DNA from: Nemophila menziesii
Lineage: Eukaryota > Streptophyta > Magnoliopsida > Boraginales > Hydrophyllaceae
Assembly: GCA_029959085.1 (NCBI GenBank)
Contig: JARWIR010000015.1
Location: 9,547,017-9,611,016 of the forward strand
Direction: 5' to 3'
DNA: 64,000 nt
Position 1 is the stretch's first letter, and each line of letters begins with the position of its first letter. The notes beneath the pieces are model-generated. The model had not been told where the DNA came from. It ran no database searches and was given only the letters and a program-made list of their open reading frames with translations. The position numbers and the translations under genes are program-made. Below, one piece after another: positions 1 through 11,851 of this stretch.

Positions 1-318
1 CAACCCTTTCCTGATCCAACAATGATTCAAAATATTTATTTGCGTCCCATCACCCACATGCCAGATACACTATTTTTTAAAGAAATTGAACACCTTTAAA
101 TATACTAGCCCAGCTCCACGATCTTTTTCTTAAAAGTTTAGTGTCCTAGATATCACAATCAGAAAAAGAAATGCTTTTAAAACTCTTGTGGCGAATGAAT
201 CTGGCTTATGAATAATTCTCCATGCCTGTGTAGCCAACATAGCAATATTCATCTTATGGAAGTCTCTAAATCCAAGGCCACCAACTTTCTTGGATCTAGA
301 AATTTTCTTCCATGCAAC

Positions 319-1500
319 CTAATGAATTCTTTTCCTATTAGAGGAGTCCCACCAAAAATTTGCCACAATACTCGACATCTTTTTACACAACGTCTTTGGG
401 AATTCAAAGATCGACATAGCATAATTTGGTATAGCTTGTAGAACTGCTTTAATAAGAGTTTCTTTACCTCCATCAGACAATAAATTTGCCACCCAACTTG
501 CTGATTTTGAGAGTAACCGATCTTTAATATAATCAAGATTTTGACTCTTAGCCCTTTTAATTGAAAGAGGAACTCCCAAGTACTTCCCCAAGTCATTAGT
601 ATGTTCAATGTTAAGCTTGTGAGATACATCATCTCTTATCTCAGTCGGCGTATTCTTACTAAAAACGATCGAAGATTTTCCAAAATTAATACGTTGACCT
701 GACGCATTACAATAATCTCGCAAGACTTCCTGGAATGTCTCGATTTCTTTTTGATTAATATTAATGAAAAACAGTATAATCAGCAAAAAGCAAATGTGTA
801 AGAATCGGACAATGTCTTGTTATAGAGATTCCTTTAATTGATCCTTCCCGGCAATGAAAATTAATAAGACTAATAAGGCTTTCCGTAAGCAACTAGAAAA
901 GAAGGGGAGACAACGGATCCCCTTGTCTAAGACCTTGAGATGGTTGGAACTTCTTTAATCTTTGACCATTAACTTTGATTTGAAATGAGACTGAAGATAC
1001 ACAATTCATAACCCACTTAACCCATTTATCACAGAACCCCAAAGCCGATAACGTTTTAGAAAGAAAATTCCAGTTAACCTGATTATAAGCCTTTACCATA
1101 TCTAATTTAACTGCCGCATAGTATTTTTTAGTTCTTCTTTTGGTATTAAGGAAGAAAGAAATTCCATGCGCAATAAGGATATTATCTTGTATATTCCTAC
1201 CTTTTATAAAGGCCGCTTGTGTAGGAGACACAATATCATTCATATATTTTTGTAATCAGGAAGCCATCATCTTAGAAATAATTTTATAACAAAATTTGCA
1301 CATGATATTGGCCTATAGTCTTTAACATACTCCTAAGTTGATCCTTTAGGGATAAGTGTAATAACAGAATCATTGATTTTCTTCAAATATAAATTAGACT
1401 CAAAGAAATTTTTCACAATGTTAAAGATACCACCTTTGATAGTGTCCCAAAACTCGTGATAGAACTTCCCTGGAAGCCCATCAGGGCTAGGGGCTTTGAT
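319..1500 (-). pseudogene. LINE reverse transcriptase domain, broken
   Basis: Reverse transcriptase remnant. At 1243-893 the frame holds the fingers/palm blocks SPTQAAFIKGRNIQDNILIA, KLDMVKAYNQVNW and GLRQGDPLSPLLF. In the family the palm block reads LDMxKAYD; here the second Asp is Asn. The catalytic FADD block falls at about 790-770 but reads FADY, so the second catalytic Asp is lost. The frame at 786-319 continues with GQRINFGKSS, GKYLGVPLS and KETLIKAVLQAIPNYAMSIF, the usual palm/thumb end, and FWWDSSNRKRIH. Stops and frame changes separate the pieces. Catalytically dead by two substitutions as well as frameshifts. Confidence 0.9.
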
Positions 1501-2103
1501 CCAGACATATCAAAAACAGCTATCGTGACCTCCTTCATTGATGGAGCACTTGTAAGCTCTTCATTCATTGAATAAGTAACTTTAGACGGAAGATACTGCG
1601 CAATATTATTATTATCAGTTGTAGGATTTTCTTTAAATAGATTATGATAATATGAATTAATAATTTGCTTAATTTTTTTTGCCTTCTCTGTCCATTCTCC
1701 ATCATTGTTTTAATAGTGCAAATTCTATTAATCTTACTTCTACTCATAGTTTAGCAAAGAAACATCGAGTATTTTTATCACATTTCTTAATATGTAGGTC
1801 TCTGACTCGATCTTCCCTAAACATTTCTTCCACTCTCCATAGTTCCTCAATTTCTTTCTTAATTATAGATTCTCTTTCCACATTTTCCTCCAAATAAGGT
1901 CCATTATTCAACGTGATTAATTCATTTTGTAATTCTTCAATCCTTCTTCTATTATTATGAAACGTCTTTTTACTCCAACCTTGCAGCGCAAGACAAGTAG
2001 CATCACGTTTATCGCAAAAAATCACAATACTATTAACATCTTCTTTTGCCCTCCAACTATCACGTACAATATCCTTACATTGCGAATGTTCAAGCCATCT
2101 AGC

Positions 2104-2830
2104 CTAAAAAATGAAGTACTTATCATATCTATCCCTTTTGTTATTACGCTTAAGAATTAACGGTGAGTGATCTGATCCAATTGCCGGAAAAACCTTAATA
2201 ATAGCATCAGGGAAGGACGCACACCAATCCATACTTGCGAGAGCACGATCCAGCCTTTCCTTAATATTCTCGTGGTCTTTCCTATGATTATCCCATGTAA
2301 AATAACACCATTTGCTCGGGATATCCACCAAATGGTTATGGTTGATAAACTCATTAAATTTTTAGACCCGATCCAGATTAGGAGTTTTTTTACCTCTCTT
2401 TTCGTCAAATTTTGATATATCGTTGAAATAGCCAATAATAATAAACAGTTTATCAATTTGATTAATCTTTTTGTTAAGAGATTGCCCAAATTTATTTTTA
2501 TCTTCTTCTTTATTAGGCGCAAAACAAAACCCAAGAAACATCTTTCGATTCAATTACTTCCAACATTACAAAGTTTGAAGAGGAAAACATAACAGAAATA
2601 GAGATAGAGTCTTTCCACACAACCACAATACCCCCAAACCTATAAGCTCTTCCACCGGGGTCGACAACATGGCTATTATTAAACAACTTAAGGTGAGAAC
2701 AAGATTAAAGATCTTTCTTTCTTAGACGACTTTCCAACAAACAGGCTAAAGAAATATTATTTTTCATAACCAGTGACTTAAAGGAACTTCTTGTCAAGGG
2801 CGCCCTAGCCTCCTGACAGTTCCACACCAT
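2104..2830 (-). pseudogene. LINE endonuclease domain, broken
   Basis: Remnant of the apurinic-like (exonuclease/endonuclease/phosphatase fold) endonuclease that nicks target DNA for LINE insertion. The frame begins at the ATG at 2830 with MVWNCQEARAPLTRSSFKSL, close to the usual plant LINE opening (WNC-G-G-P-T). The C-terminal part (2331-2104) carries the conserved SDHSP motif (GSDHSPL) and an upstream RLDRALAS block typical of the family. Between them (2553-2362) the frame shifts. No intact protein can be made. It is the N-terminal half of the same ORF2 as the reverse transcriptase just downstream. Confidence 0.85.
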
Positions 2831-4083
2831 TATATTATCCATCAAGAGTCATCGAATTGAAAGAAAAGAAGACAATAATTCTTTGTTAATTTGATTACTA
2901 TATGTTCAGTCTGTCTTGAGAAGCATAAATACTAAATTAATTGGTACCTTTCTAGAGCCACATAACACCTCATAACAAAACCGGCAGCTTAAGATCTTGA
3001 AATACAAAGTGTAACTAATTATCGAAAAATACTCTGTAGAATAACCATGAAGAAAGAAATTGTTGATAGTAAAAGAAATCAGCAATACTAGAAAATTGCA
3101 AGTTAATAGAAACCGATCTGCCCAATTAATCTGACAACACCGTAAAGTAAGAAGCAAATCTAGAAAATTGCTTTAAACCCGTCGATTACAATTTGCATGT
3201 GCTTGATAACCCAAAGAACAAAGAGATTTAGATTCTTATAGGAGCTCTCAGACTGATTAGCTGTGGTTGAAAACCCAAATAAGCCATGAATGTCATTAGA
3301 TCAATCATCAGAGACGGGTTGAAATAAGCTAAACATACCCATATCAGAAATGTTCTCTATGAAAAAAAATACAACACTTTAAACTCACTATAACCCCACT
3401 TAGTAAGGCTCACGACTTTAATACCATAAGGTACGGAAAGACCAATATCAAGAAGAAATTGTAGCTACAGAATCTTATCATCAAGAGAAAAGAGACAAAC
3501 CAATTTCGTAGACAAATTAGACGGAAGATCTCTCATAAATCACGATAAGATGAACAAATAAAAATGGGGGTTTTAGTTCATGACTTGCTAGGCACCATTT
3601 AATTGGCTTATTAACGGTCAAGAAATCACGTCAGATCTTCTCCATATGCTTGACTCAGATGTTGGTTGGTTTCGTACGAGACAATTGATGTTTGAAAAAA
3701 ATACATTTTTAAGTCTACAAATTGATGAACAAAGAGTAGTAGGATTCGCATAATCTTTCTAAGCCATCGATCTTTTAATGGAGATTTTTTTAGAGAGAAG
3801 GCAGATAGAATTTTAGAGAGAAAAATAAATATAAGTTCGGCTCAAGTCGATGTACATATATCCCTAAATATGCTTATTTATATCACGAGAAACTCATAAA
3901 TATCACTAAGCATGGTCAAAGATATCACGAATAATGCTAAAAGACTCGAATCAATATAGTTTAGAGATGGCTTTGAGCATGCTCAATGATAACACTGCAT
4001 GATTAGGCATTTTTGTAGTCGGGTCAAATCATCTCAGTATTATCTATGAACATACCAGTGATAACATTAAGGATGCTCAACTG
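2831..4083. other. No recognisable gene; upstream flank of the LINE
   Basis: No open frame resembling a known protein. It may include the LINE 5' UTR or a decayed ORF1, but no zinc knuckle is visible. Around 3780-3830 there are TTTAGAGAGA-type repeats. The last 8 bases (4076-4083, CTCAACTG) are the target duplication of the next element. Confidence 0.5.
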
Positions 4084-4560
4084 CAGGGGCGGAGCCAGGA
4101 TTTTCTGTAAGGGGGGGCCAAGGGGGTTCGGGGGCAACGCTCCCGAATTTTTTTTTTTCGGTTTTATTTGCACTATAAGTCAAAATATCATGCAAAAATT
4201 GCAAAATAGGTCCCTATATTAGGAGAAATTGCACTAAAAGGTCTTTATATTGTGTAAAGATTGCAATATAAATCTCGATATTGATTTTTCTAATTAATTA
4301 TGCTATAAGTTCCTTTTTTAATACAAAATAACATATATTTTGTTATAAAAAATAAAAAAAAATCCTATAAATAAAATAATTTAAAGCTTAATAAAATAAA
4401 TTTTAAAAGTTAGGGGGGGCCAAATGAAGATATTTAAAAAATTTAGGGGTTATTTACTTATAAATTTTTTTTTTTTTTTTTTAAGATAGTTATAATTTTT
4501 TTTTTTAAAAAATCAGGGGGGGCCATGGACCCCCTTTCCTTGTACACAGCTCCGCCTCTG
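4084..4560. mobile_element. Non-autonomous hAT element (MITE), 477 bp
   Basis: Begins CAGGGGCGGAGCCAG and ends GCTCCGCCTCTG, giving imperfect terminal inverted repeats of about 12 bp. It is flanked on both sides by the identical 8-bp duplication CTCAACTG (4076-4083 and 4561-4568), the length made by hAT transposases. Inside, GGGGGGGCC tracts near both ends are subterminal repeats and the middle is AT-rich with no coding capacity. CAGGGGCGG is a common start for plant hAT MITEs. Mobilisation would need a transposase from elsewhere. Confidence 0.9.
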
Positions 4561-4568
4561 CTCAACTG

Positions 4569-5555
4569 GGCTTACCCATATTGAGTCGGCTTATAATTTT
4601 GGCGCTCGGTGATGGATTTTAAATTAAAGACATCTAACAACAATTTTAAATTTATACTATTGGTAGACATTTATCTCAAGAGTTTATAACCACTTACATT
4701 TTATGTAATAATGATACTTCTTTTTAAAAACTCAAAAGAATTTGAAAAAAAATTAGATTTTAACAGTAATAAGTATGAATATTTAAATTCACCAACATTA
4801 TAATTTTTTTATGATGTTATTAACTTTTTTTTTTTTTTTTTGTCAGAATGATGTTATTAACTTAACTAAGCTGGAGAAGCAAAATTTAATATGAGAGGAG
4901 TAAACAATAAATTCGTTCTTGAATTTGAATTTCTGAATTATAATGTTTTTGTCTAAATATGATGTTATTATCAAGATACTTACGATAATGGGCCAGTATG
5001 ATCTTGTTCTGCATGCTTTCTTTCTTTCCTTAGGGATCGATTATAATTCTGAGTTTTAATCAGTTCGTTTGTTACCAATTTCGATTTTTAACCATAACCA
5101 TTGTCATCCCTAGTTTTATCACTAAAATCTACACTTTTTCATTAATAAAACACTAACTAATCTTTCTAATCTTGTTTTTATGTTCAAATTCAATAGTAAT
5201 AGTCACTATTTACTTATACAAACTAGTAAACCTCCCCTCTCTAATGGAGTAATTTATGTAGGACTTTGAATAACCTCAACAACTCGGTCCTCCAAGTAGA
5301 GCTATAAACTCAGTGAAGCCATAACCCTATCTTAGTTCTCACCAAATAAAAAGGAAACAATATGTATTGCTGCAACTGGAAACAAAAAAAAAAAGATGGA
5401 GCTGTAATGAATATCTTGACAACTAAAAGTGTTTGATGAAATTATTAGCAATATCACCATCAAAGTAAAAGACAAAGATAGAAGTTTGATAAAACATAGA
5501 TATCCAAGTTAACACATCATCAACTACATATAACTAAAAAAACATTTCATCATCT
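4569..5555. other. Intergenic, 3' side of catalase gene
   Basis: AT-rich, no gene seen. It includes a poly(T) micro-insertion at 4827-4847 flanked by a 16-bp direct repeat (see findings). The catalase 3' UTR should lie just below 5556, but no canonical polyadenylation hexamer was identified with confidence. Confidence 0.5.
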
Positions 5556-8500
5556 TCACATTGTTGGCCTAACATTCATACGCGAAGCTAACTTCTGTCC
5601 AAGTGACTTATCAGCCTACAAAACACACACACACACATACACACATACAAATCAATAAACAATCTTTTATCTATTTTAATTAAGTCACAAACATTTATAA
5701 TACCTGAGACCAATACGAAATCCAAATATCACGTATCTCATGTGTAACACGTGGATCAGATAAAGCCTCAATCCATCTACATATGTATCTCTCTTGCCTG
5801 CAAAATTCACACACACACACACACCATTAACAAAAGAAATACTCCAAACTAACAACAAATACCTTTCCGGGTCCCACGAACGGTATCTTTCTCCTGGCTG
5901 CTTAAAGTTATTTTCCTTCTCAATAATACACTACACAAAGAAAAAAAAAAGTCAACCAAATAATAAATAACTTCTTTCTCTTTCCTTATAAACTGAAAGT
6001 TTGATTCTTAATAAAAATTGCTAATTAACTTTTTTTTCCAAAAAAAAAATAAAAAAATAAAACTTCTATCTAAGCGTATATCGTGTCTTACCCTATCGCG
6101 ACTTCCCGTTAATAGTCTAGCAGGAATAGGATACTTTTCAGCATGACGAGTAGTATCAAACCTTGACGGAAAATAATTAACCTGCAAAAATAAAAAAACC
6201 ATGAACAAGAATTTCAAAAACCCCACATAGTTTGGTAAATAAAACCAAATTACAAAAGAAAAACCAAATTACAAAAAAAAAAAAAAACCAAATCACAAAA
6301 AAGAAAACCCCAAATTACAAAAAAAAAAAGTAAAAACCAAATCACAAAAAAAAACCCAAATTACAAACAAAATAAAAAACCAAATTACAGAAAGATATTA
6401 ACCAAATTACAAAAAAAAAAAAAACCCCCAATTACAAAAAAATAAAAAACCAAATCACAAAAAAAAACCCCAAATTACAAAAAAAAAAAAAGTAAAAACC
6501 AAATCACAAAAAGAAAAACCCAAATTACAAACAAAAAAAAAACCAAATTACAAATTAAAAAAAAAACCAAATTACAAATTAAAAAAAAAACCAAATTACA
6601 AAAAAAAAACCCAATTACAAAAAAATAAAAAACCAAATCACAAAAAAAAAACCCAAATTACAACAAAAAAAAAGTAAAAACCAAATCACAAAAAAAAACC
6701 CAAATTACAAACAAAAAAAAAACCAAATTACAAATAAAAAACAAAAAACCAAATTACAAAAAGATATTAACCAAATTACAAAAAAAAAAACCCAATTACA
6801 AAAATATAAAAAACCAAATCACAAAAAAAAACCCCAAATTACAAAAAAAAGACCAAATCACAAAACAACCCAAATTACAAAAAAAAAAAAACCAAATTAC
6901 AAAAAAAATAAAAAACCAAATCATAAAGAAAAACCCAAATTACAAAAAAAACAAAATTACAAAAAAAAAAAAATCCAAAAAAAAACCCAAATTACAAAAA
7001 AAAAACCCAAAGTACAAAAAAATAAAAGAAAAACAAATAACGAAAAAATAAAAAAAAACAAATTACCTCCTCATCCCTGTGCATGAAATTCATGAGACCA
7101 TCATGGTGATTATTATGATGAGCACATTTCGGAGCATTAACCGGAAGTTGCAAATAATTCGGACCAAGACGATGCCTTTGAGTATCAGCATACGAGAATA
7201 TTCTCGTTTGTAAAAGTTTATCATCAGAGTAATAAACACCCGGTACAACAATAGCAGGACAAAACGCAAGTTGTTCATTTTCAGCAAAGAAATTATCAAT
7301 ATTCTTATTCAATACCATACGTCCTACAGGTTGTAAAGGCACTATATCCTCCGGCCATATTTTAGTCACATCAAGTGGGTCAAAGTCAAATTTATCTTCA
7401 CTATCCGGATCGATTATTTGTATAAAAAGTTTCCATTCTGGGTAATTTCCAGCTTGGATTGAATCGTATAGATCTTTAGTAGCATGACTATGATTTGATC
7501 CTCCGACTTGTATAGCTTCATCGTCTAAAAGACATTTTACCCCACAAGTTGGTTTCCAATGGAATTTTACGTAATGCACTTTTCCTTGTTTGTTAATTAG
7601 TGTGAATGTGTTCACTCCGAAACCTTCCATGTGTCTGTAATTTAGAGGGATACCTAAATCATCGAATAGGAAAGTGAACATATGAAGACTTTCTGGGATA
7701 TGTGAGAAAAAATCGAGGATTCTCCAATTTTCTTGAATGTGTGATTTCGGATTTGGTTTTAATGCGTGTGCTATATCCGGGAATTTCATACCGTCACGTA
7801 TGAAAAATACGGGAAAATTATTCCCTACTAGATCGAAATTACCCTGTATATACATACGTAATAAATAATATGTAAAAATAAAAGACAATTAATGTGTGAG
7901 AGTTATAAGTTATAAGTTATAAATTATAACCTCTCTGGTGTAGAATTTGACAGCAAAGCCACGAGGATCTCTGAGAGTTTCGGGACTACCACGTTCATGA
8001 ATGACGGTAGAGAAACGAACTATGACAGGTGTCTGTACACCAGGTGCTCGAAGAAAATCAGCACATGTGAGATGAGAAATATTATGAGTAACTTCGAAAA
8101 AGCCCTTTGCACTTGCACCTCTAGCATGAACTACACGTTCTGGGATACGTTCACGATCGAAATTCGCGATTTTCTCGAGTAAATGGTAATCTTCGAGGAG
8201 GATTGGACCTGTTAAGTTGAAAAGGGTATTAAGGTAATTGTTCTATATTACTTGTGGTACTTTTGTTAAAAATTACCTCGGGTTCCAACAGTTAAGGAGG
8301 AGTTGTTGTTCCATACAGGAGCACCTGAATTTGTTGTCCAATAAGGTGAATTGAATGCACTTGATGATCGATGCTGCAACATATTAAATCCCCGGTTATT
8401 AAAATTACATGTTTATATGTATATGCATGTGTACGTAAATGTATACATAGACTCGTATATGAGTTAAAATTTATATGTAATCCTTAGAATTTGTGTTAAT

Positions 8501-9247
8501 TGCACACTTGATCTGTGTTATGGAATATAGCTATATATATACCTTATGCATTCATGTTGCAAATCTACAAATATACAGGGGTATATTTGCAACTCTGTAA
8601 AACAGAGGCACTACTAATAGTGCAGTTAACACATATCCTATTACCAGAAATCATAGTAGGTTTTTTAGCTCATACTTTTCGATGTCTGTGTTTAATTTGT
8701 TATTAAGGGACTAATTAATTCAATTAAGACTGTAAAAGACTCTTTGTATTCAAAGAAATGCGTAAAATAAAAGACTCTTTGAATAACTTGGAGTCGGATC
8801 CAGTGACGGGTCACTCCGTGATCACGAGGTACTCCGATCAAACCTAACCTCACCTGAGGGCTTGACTCTCCAATTAAATTAAAAACAGAACATAGATAAA
8901 AATAAAAATTGTTAAAATTCAAAAACATCAATTTTGACATTATAACATATATATACACGTATATACGAATTATTTTGTACGCGTAACAATTTAAAAGAAA
9001 ACCTAATTCGTTTTCAGCTGAAATACTAATTCACAAATAGATAAAATTTGTGATCTCATCAACCTGGGCTTGCGAAAGGTCACACAAATTTATAAGCAAG
9101 TGGAATACGAGATGATTAAAGAGCTAAATAAATCAATTATTATAAAAAAATAAATTATAGGAAGAAATAATCATTAATTTGATTCTAAGTAGATAGAGAG
9201 CGTTGCAAATTTAGCAGAGCAGGGACACGAACCTTATATGGATCCAT
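5556..9247 (-). CDS. CAT: Catalase, complete eight-exon gene, 492 aa
   Basis: Haem catalase, 2 H2O2 to 2 H2O plus O2, normally tetrameric in peroxisomes. Exons (minus strand): 9233-9247, 8277-8373, 7931-8208, 7067-7843, 6092-6181, 5863-5930, 5704-5797, 5556-5615; all introns are GT-AG and phases agree. The joined frame is 492 codons, the usual plant length. The start is fixed by MDPYK just before the first donor. Catalytic His65 lies in [11 protein letters not shown], Asn138 in DLVGNNFP, and the haem-ligand Tyr348 in [12 protein letters not shown]. Near the C-terminus QKL followed by [10 protein letters not shown] matches the internal peroxisomal signal context known for plant catalases. Every family block is present with no stop or frameshift, so it is probably functional. 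Which catalase class it belongs to cannot be told without alignment. Intron lengths from the 5' end are 859, 68, 87, 885, 161, 65 and 88; intron 4 is the odd one. Introns 6 and 7 carry short CA/GT repeats. Confidence 0.97.
6236..7064 (-). repeat. Tandem array filling catalase intron 4
   Basis: About 35 copies of a short unit, on the coding strand GTAATTTGG (or GTGATTTGG, or GTAATTGGG) followed by a T-tract of about 8-15. Variants recur in order: the CCCAATTAC variant (plus strand) starts near 6426, 6610 and 6791, and AGTAAAAACC near 6329, 6491 and 6673. This gives a higher-order period of about 162-184 bp. The unit matches the intron's own 5' splice junction, which reads GAG/GTAATTTGTTTTTT at 7067/7066. 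The array is within the gene and spliced out in the model above. Confidence 0.9.
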
Positions 9248-9398
9248 GTCGAAGAGGGAGAACGAGCACACAAAACACACAGTGAGAGAGGAAGTGAGAA
9301 AGAGTGAAAGAGAGAAAGAGGTTTTGTTGTTGAGTAAGAGATGCGATGATTACGATGATGCTTGGGTAAGCAGCTCTCTATTTCTAGCAAAGCGGGAG

Positions 9399-9407
9399 TA
9401 TTTATAG
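9399..9407 (-). promoter_or_regulatory. TATA box of the catalase gene
   Basis: CTATAAATA on the minus strand, about 150 bp above the start codon, in a locally GC-richer setting. Between it and the ATG the transcript strand is strongly CT-rich (plus strand GAGAGAGG/GAAAGAGAG around 9275-9320), as in many plant 5' leaders. No other TATA-like motif lies closer to the ATG in this leader. Confidence 0.7.
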
Positions 9408-9984
9408 TTGTGTGGGTCCACTTCTTTTTGGCTCGCATATCTATTTGCCTATGTTGCATAACTAATTTAAAAGCTTTATCTCATAGTATGTGAAAAAGTA
9501 AAAATCTATTAAAAATATGTTAAGTTACTAGACAAAAAATAACCATTTATTAAAAATATTGTCCAATTAAAATTTAAAACTTTTTATTTCATCTTTTTCC
9601 ATTAATATATTTATTAAAATATATTATAATTATTTTTTAAATACATAATTAAAATAAGAGTAAATTATAGATTAATGCCTATTAAAAAACTTATTTAAAA
9701 AAATACCTAAAATGAAACACTTTATAGAAAACATCCTCAACCCAAATTATCTCTATAATTAACAATTAAAAAAAAAGAAATTAGAAAAAAAAGACATAAA
9801 AAAACTAATAAACACGCACACGTGTCTGCGAATTTTTTTAAATCGTCATAACTAATTTCAAAAAAAATTAAAAAAATTAAAAATATATATTTGGATAAAT
9901 CAAATTAATATTTACGTTTATGATTTCTTTTGGAATTTTTTGATTTTTTTGAATTTTTGGAATTTTTTTCGCAGACACAGAATT
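9408..9984. other. AT-rich upstream region of catalase gene
   Basis: Long runs of A and T, no coding frame, no mobile-element end recognised. It would contain the distal catalase promoter if there is one. Confidence 0.4.
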
Positions 9985-10007
9985 TCATGTTTTGAACGTG
10001 GAACATG

Positions 10008-10030
10008 GAATTCCATGTTTAAAACATGGA
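10008..10030. repeat. Palindromic repeat, first copy
   Basis: CATGGAATTCCATG followed by TTTAAAACATGGA: the same motif that forms the long palindrome at 10446-10491, about 440 bp away. A degenerate copy (CATGTTTTGAACGTGGAA) immediately precedes it. Confidence 0.75.
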
Positions 10031-10218
10031 AACTCAGAAGAAACATAAACTACATGGCTCGAAACCTGTATAAAAGACAATAATACTAACATAATGAAAC
10101 ACAACACAAATATAAACACAAAAAGGTTCAAAAACTTAACAATACAAATGTCAACAATGTTAAATACGTGAATATTCATCGACCGCTACAAGAATATAAA
10201 GATCGTAAAAACAAAACA

Positions 10219-10353
10219 TCACTCGTAGAGGAGCTCGACAGGATTTCGCGTTATGGTGTCCGCGGGTGTGGCAACGTCCACATCGAGGCTCTGGAAAAGA
10301 TCAAACGAACGCATAGAACGTTGAGAACCGAACCTAACTACATCCATAACCAT
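10219..10353 (-). CDS. Unidentified 44-codon frame behind a splice acceptor
   Basis: Minus-strand frame from ATG at 10353 to TGA at 10219, preceded directly by TTTTATGCAG, a good 3' splice site. The product starts MVMDVVRFGSQRS and ends NPVELLYE. Its base composition is less AT-rich than its surroundings, which suggests coding or formerly coding sequence. Upstream on the same strand lie a TATA box (11298-11291) and a CT-rich leader, so it could be the last exon of a small gene. It could also be a transposon remnant. I do not recognise the protein. Confidence 0.3.
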   Translation of the reverse strand: MVMDVVRFGSQRSMRSFDLFQSLDVDVATPADTITRNPVELLYE

Positions 10354-10445
10354 CTGCATAAAACAATTCATGACATAAGTAGTAGAATATGATCACACAA
10401 ACAAAAGAAGAAGTAGAAAAGGGAAAAAGTTATGTGCAGTCTAAA

Positions 10446-10491
10446 AATTCCATGTTTAAAACATGGAATTCCATGTTTTAAACATGGAATT
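10446..10491. repeat. Perfect 46-bp palindrome
   Basis: Every base from 10446 to 10491 pairs with its mirror: AATTCCATGTTTAAAACATG is one arm start, the centre is GGAATTCC at about 10465-10472. Each arm is itself a near palindrome (CCATGTTTAAAACATGG). It lies between the short exon-like frame and the CT-rich leader. Confidence 0.9.
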
Positions 10492-10566
10492 CGGAGACTG
10501 CACAAATCTCTTCACTGCATTACAGCTCAAACACACACTCTACTCAAATCAAAACAGTTTAAACAG

Positions 10567-10755
10567 AGAATTTAGCAATATAGAAGCAAAATATGAACAA
10601 AATGAAGAATATAAACACACAATTTACCAATATTGAGGCAATATATGAACAAAATGAAGAATGTAAACACATAATCATAACAAAACAGCTTAAACACAAA
10701 ATTTAGCAATATTGAAGCAAAATATGAACAAAATGAAGAATATAAACACAAAATC
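10567..10755. repeat. Three diverged direct repeats of about 50-60 bp
   Basis: The block TTAGCAATAT-GAAGCAAAAT-ATGAACAAAATGAAGAATATAAACACA recurs at about 10572, 10623 and 10701 with a few changes. The long minus-strand reading frame across it is poor in most amino acids and looks like a by-product of AT-rich DNA. Confidence 0.75.
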
Positions 10756-11053
10756 ATAACAAAACAAACAATTAAAAGAGAAAACCTTGAAAATAGGAGA
10801 ATTGCTTGAAATTGCAAATTAGGATGAAAATTTTGAATCAAAATGCTTTCAAATATGGACAATACATACACATGTAAACGTATTATAAGAAACAAAAACC
10901 TGCAAATAAAAAAAAACAAAATGAAATAAAAAATTAGAAAAAAAGATAAAAACAGAGACAAAATGACGAGTGAGGGATAGAGATAGAGAGAGTGAGATAC
11001 GGGAAAGAGATTAACCTTGAGAAGAACCACGTGTGTGTAACCAGAGAAGGACC

Positions 11054-11195
<142 letters not shown>

Positions 11196-11290
11196 CCGTT
11201 AGAGAGAGAGAGAAAAGGGTGTGAGTTTTTGTGTGTGAGTATGTGAGGAATAATGGGGAATTAATTACCTATTGTCTAATAAATATAGTA

Positions 11291-11298
11291 TTTATATA
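11291..11298 (-). promoter_or_regulatory. Possible TATA box of the 10.2-11.3 kb unit
   Basis: TATATAAA on the minus strand, followed by CACACTCACACAC- and CT-rich sequence. It supports a transcription unit running toward 10219, but no transcript evidence is available. Confidence 0.35.
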
Positions 11299-11499
11299 GG
11301 GTAAAAAAGGAAAAAAAATAATTAAGGGGACGTTATCTCTAAATACTTAATATAAAAAAAAAATTAGAGGTTTAAAAAAAATATTAGACTACTCTATGAG
11401 GATGCTTTTTCTAATAACCCCTTAAAATAATTAGATACTTTATGAGAGGTATTTTAGTAATAGTACAAGTAATCATTATGTTTCTTAATCTATGTGAAA

Positions 11500-11535
11500 A
11501 GTTAAGTAGACATTATTTTTGGGATAGAGGGAGTA
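11500..11535. mobile_element. Single end of a Stowaway-type MITE
   Basis: GACATTATTTTTGGGATAGA then GGGAGTA; the reverse complement TACTCCCTCTATCCCA is the classical Stowaway terminus next to a TA target site. The matching left end was not found, so this is a one-ended remnant or an adopted sequence. Confidence 0.5.
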
Positions 11536-11851
11536 AATGTTTTTTGTTGGACAGTGTAAAACAAACGATATCAACTCATAATTATCCAATTCATAATCTT
11601 TAAAACTAGGACATAACCTGCTCATGTGCCTCCACTTCCTCGATCCTCTGCCTAACTTGACGCGCAGTCATCCCATTGAAGCGTTTTGGGATATACTTGA
11701 AGTACGTGTTCTCATGCTCCTCAGCAAGATATTTAATTCACTTAAAAAATTACTTGACCTTCCACCACGCTGTTGACAACGACCTAATACCTTGAATGAC
11801 ATCAAGGTTGTCCGAACATATAATAATTTTCTTTCCTGTTACCTACATTCC

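Larger units (their letters stand above)
1..2830 (-). mobile_element. L1-type LINE, decayed, 3' end beyond window edge
   Basis: Non-LTR retrotransposon on the minus strand. Reading down from 2830 the pieces follow the plant LINE ORF2 order: endonuclease (about 2830-2104), a linker, reverse transcriptase (about 1500-640), then the thumb and RNase-domain-side region running off the window at 1. The pieces lie in different frames and are separated by stops, so the copy is dead. Upstream of 2830 no ORF1 with a zinc knuckle was found, so the 5' part is missing or too decayed to read. Target-site duplications cannot be seen because the 3' end is outside the window. Confidence 0.9.

Noticed and set aside
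6236..7064. Spaced repeats as a CRISPR-like array
   Set aside because: Plant intron, units are homogeneous A/T-rich with no unique spacers.
10572..11030. 152-codon Phe/Leu/Ser-rich minus-strand frame
   Set aside because: Low-complexity T-rich DNA over direct repeats; no domain, and composition explains the openness.
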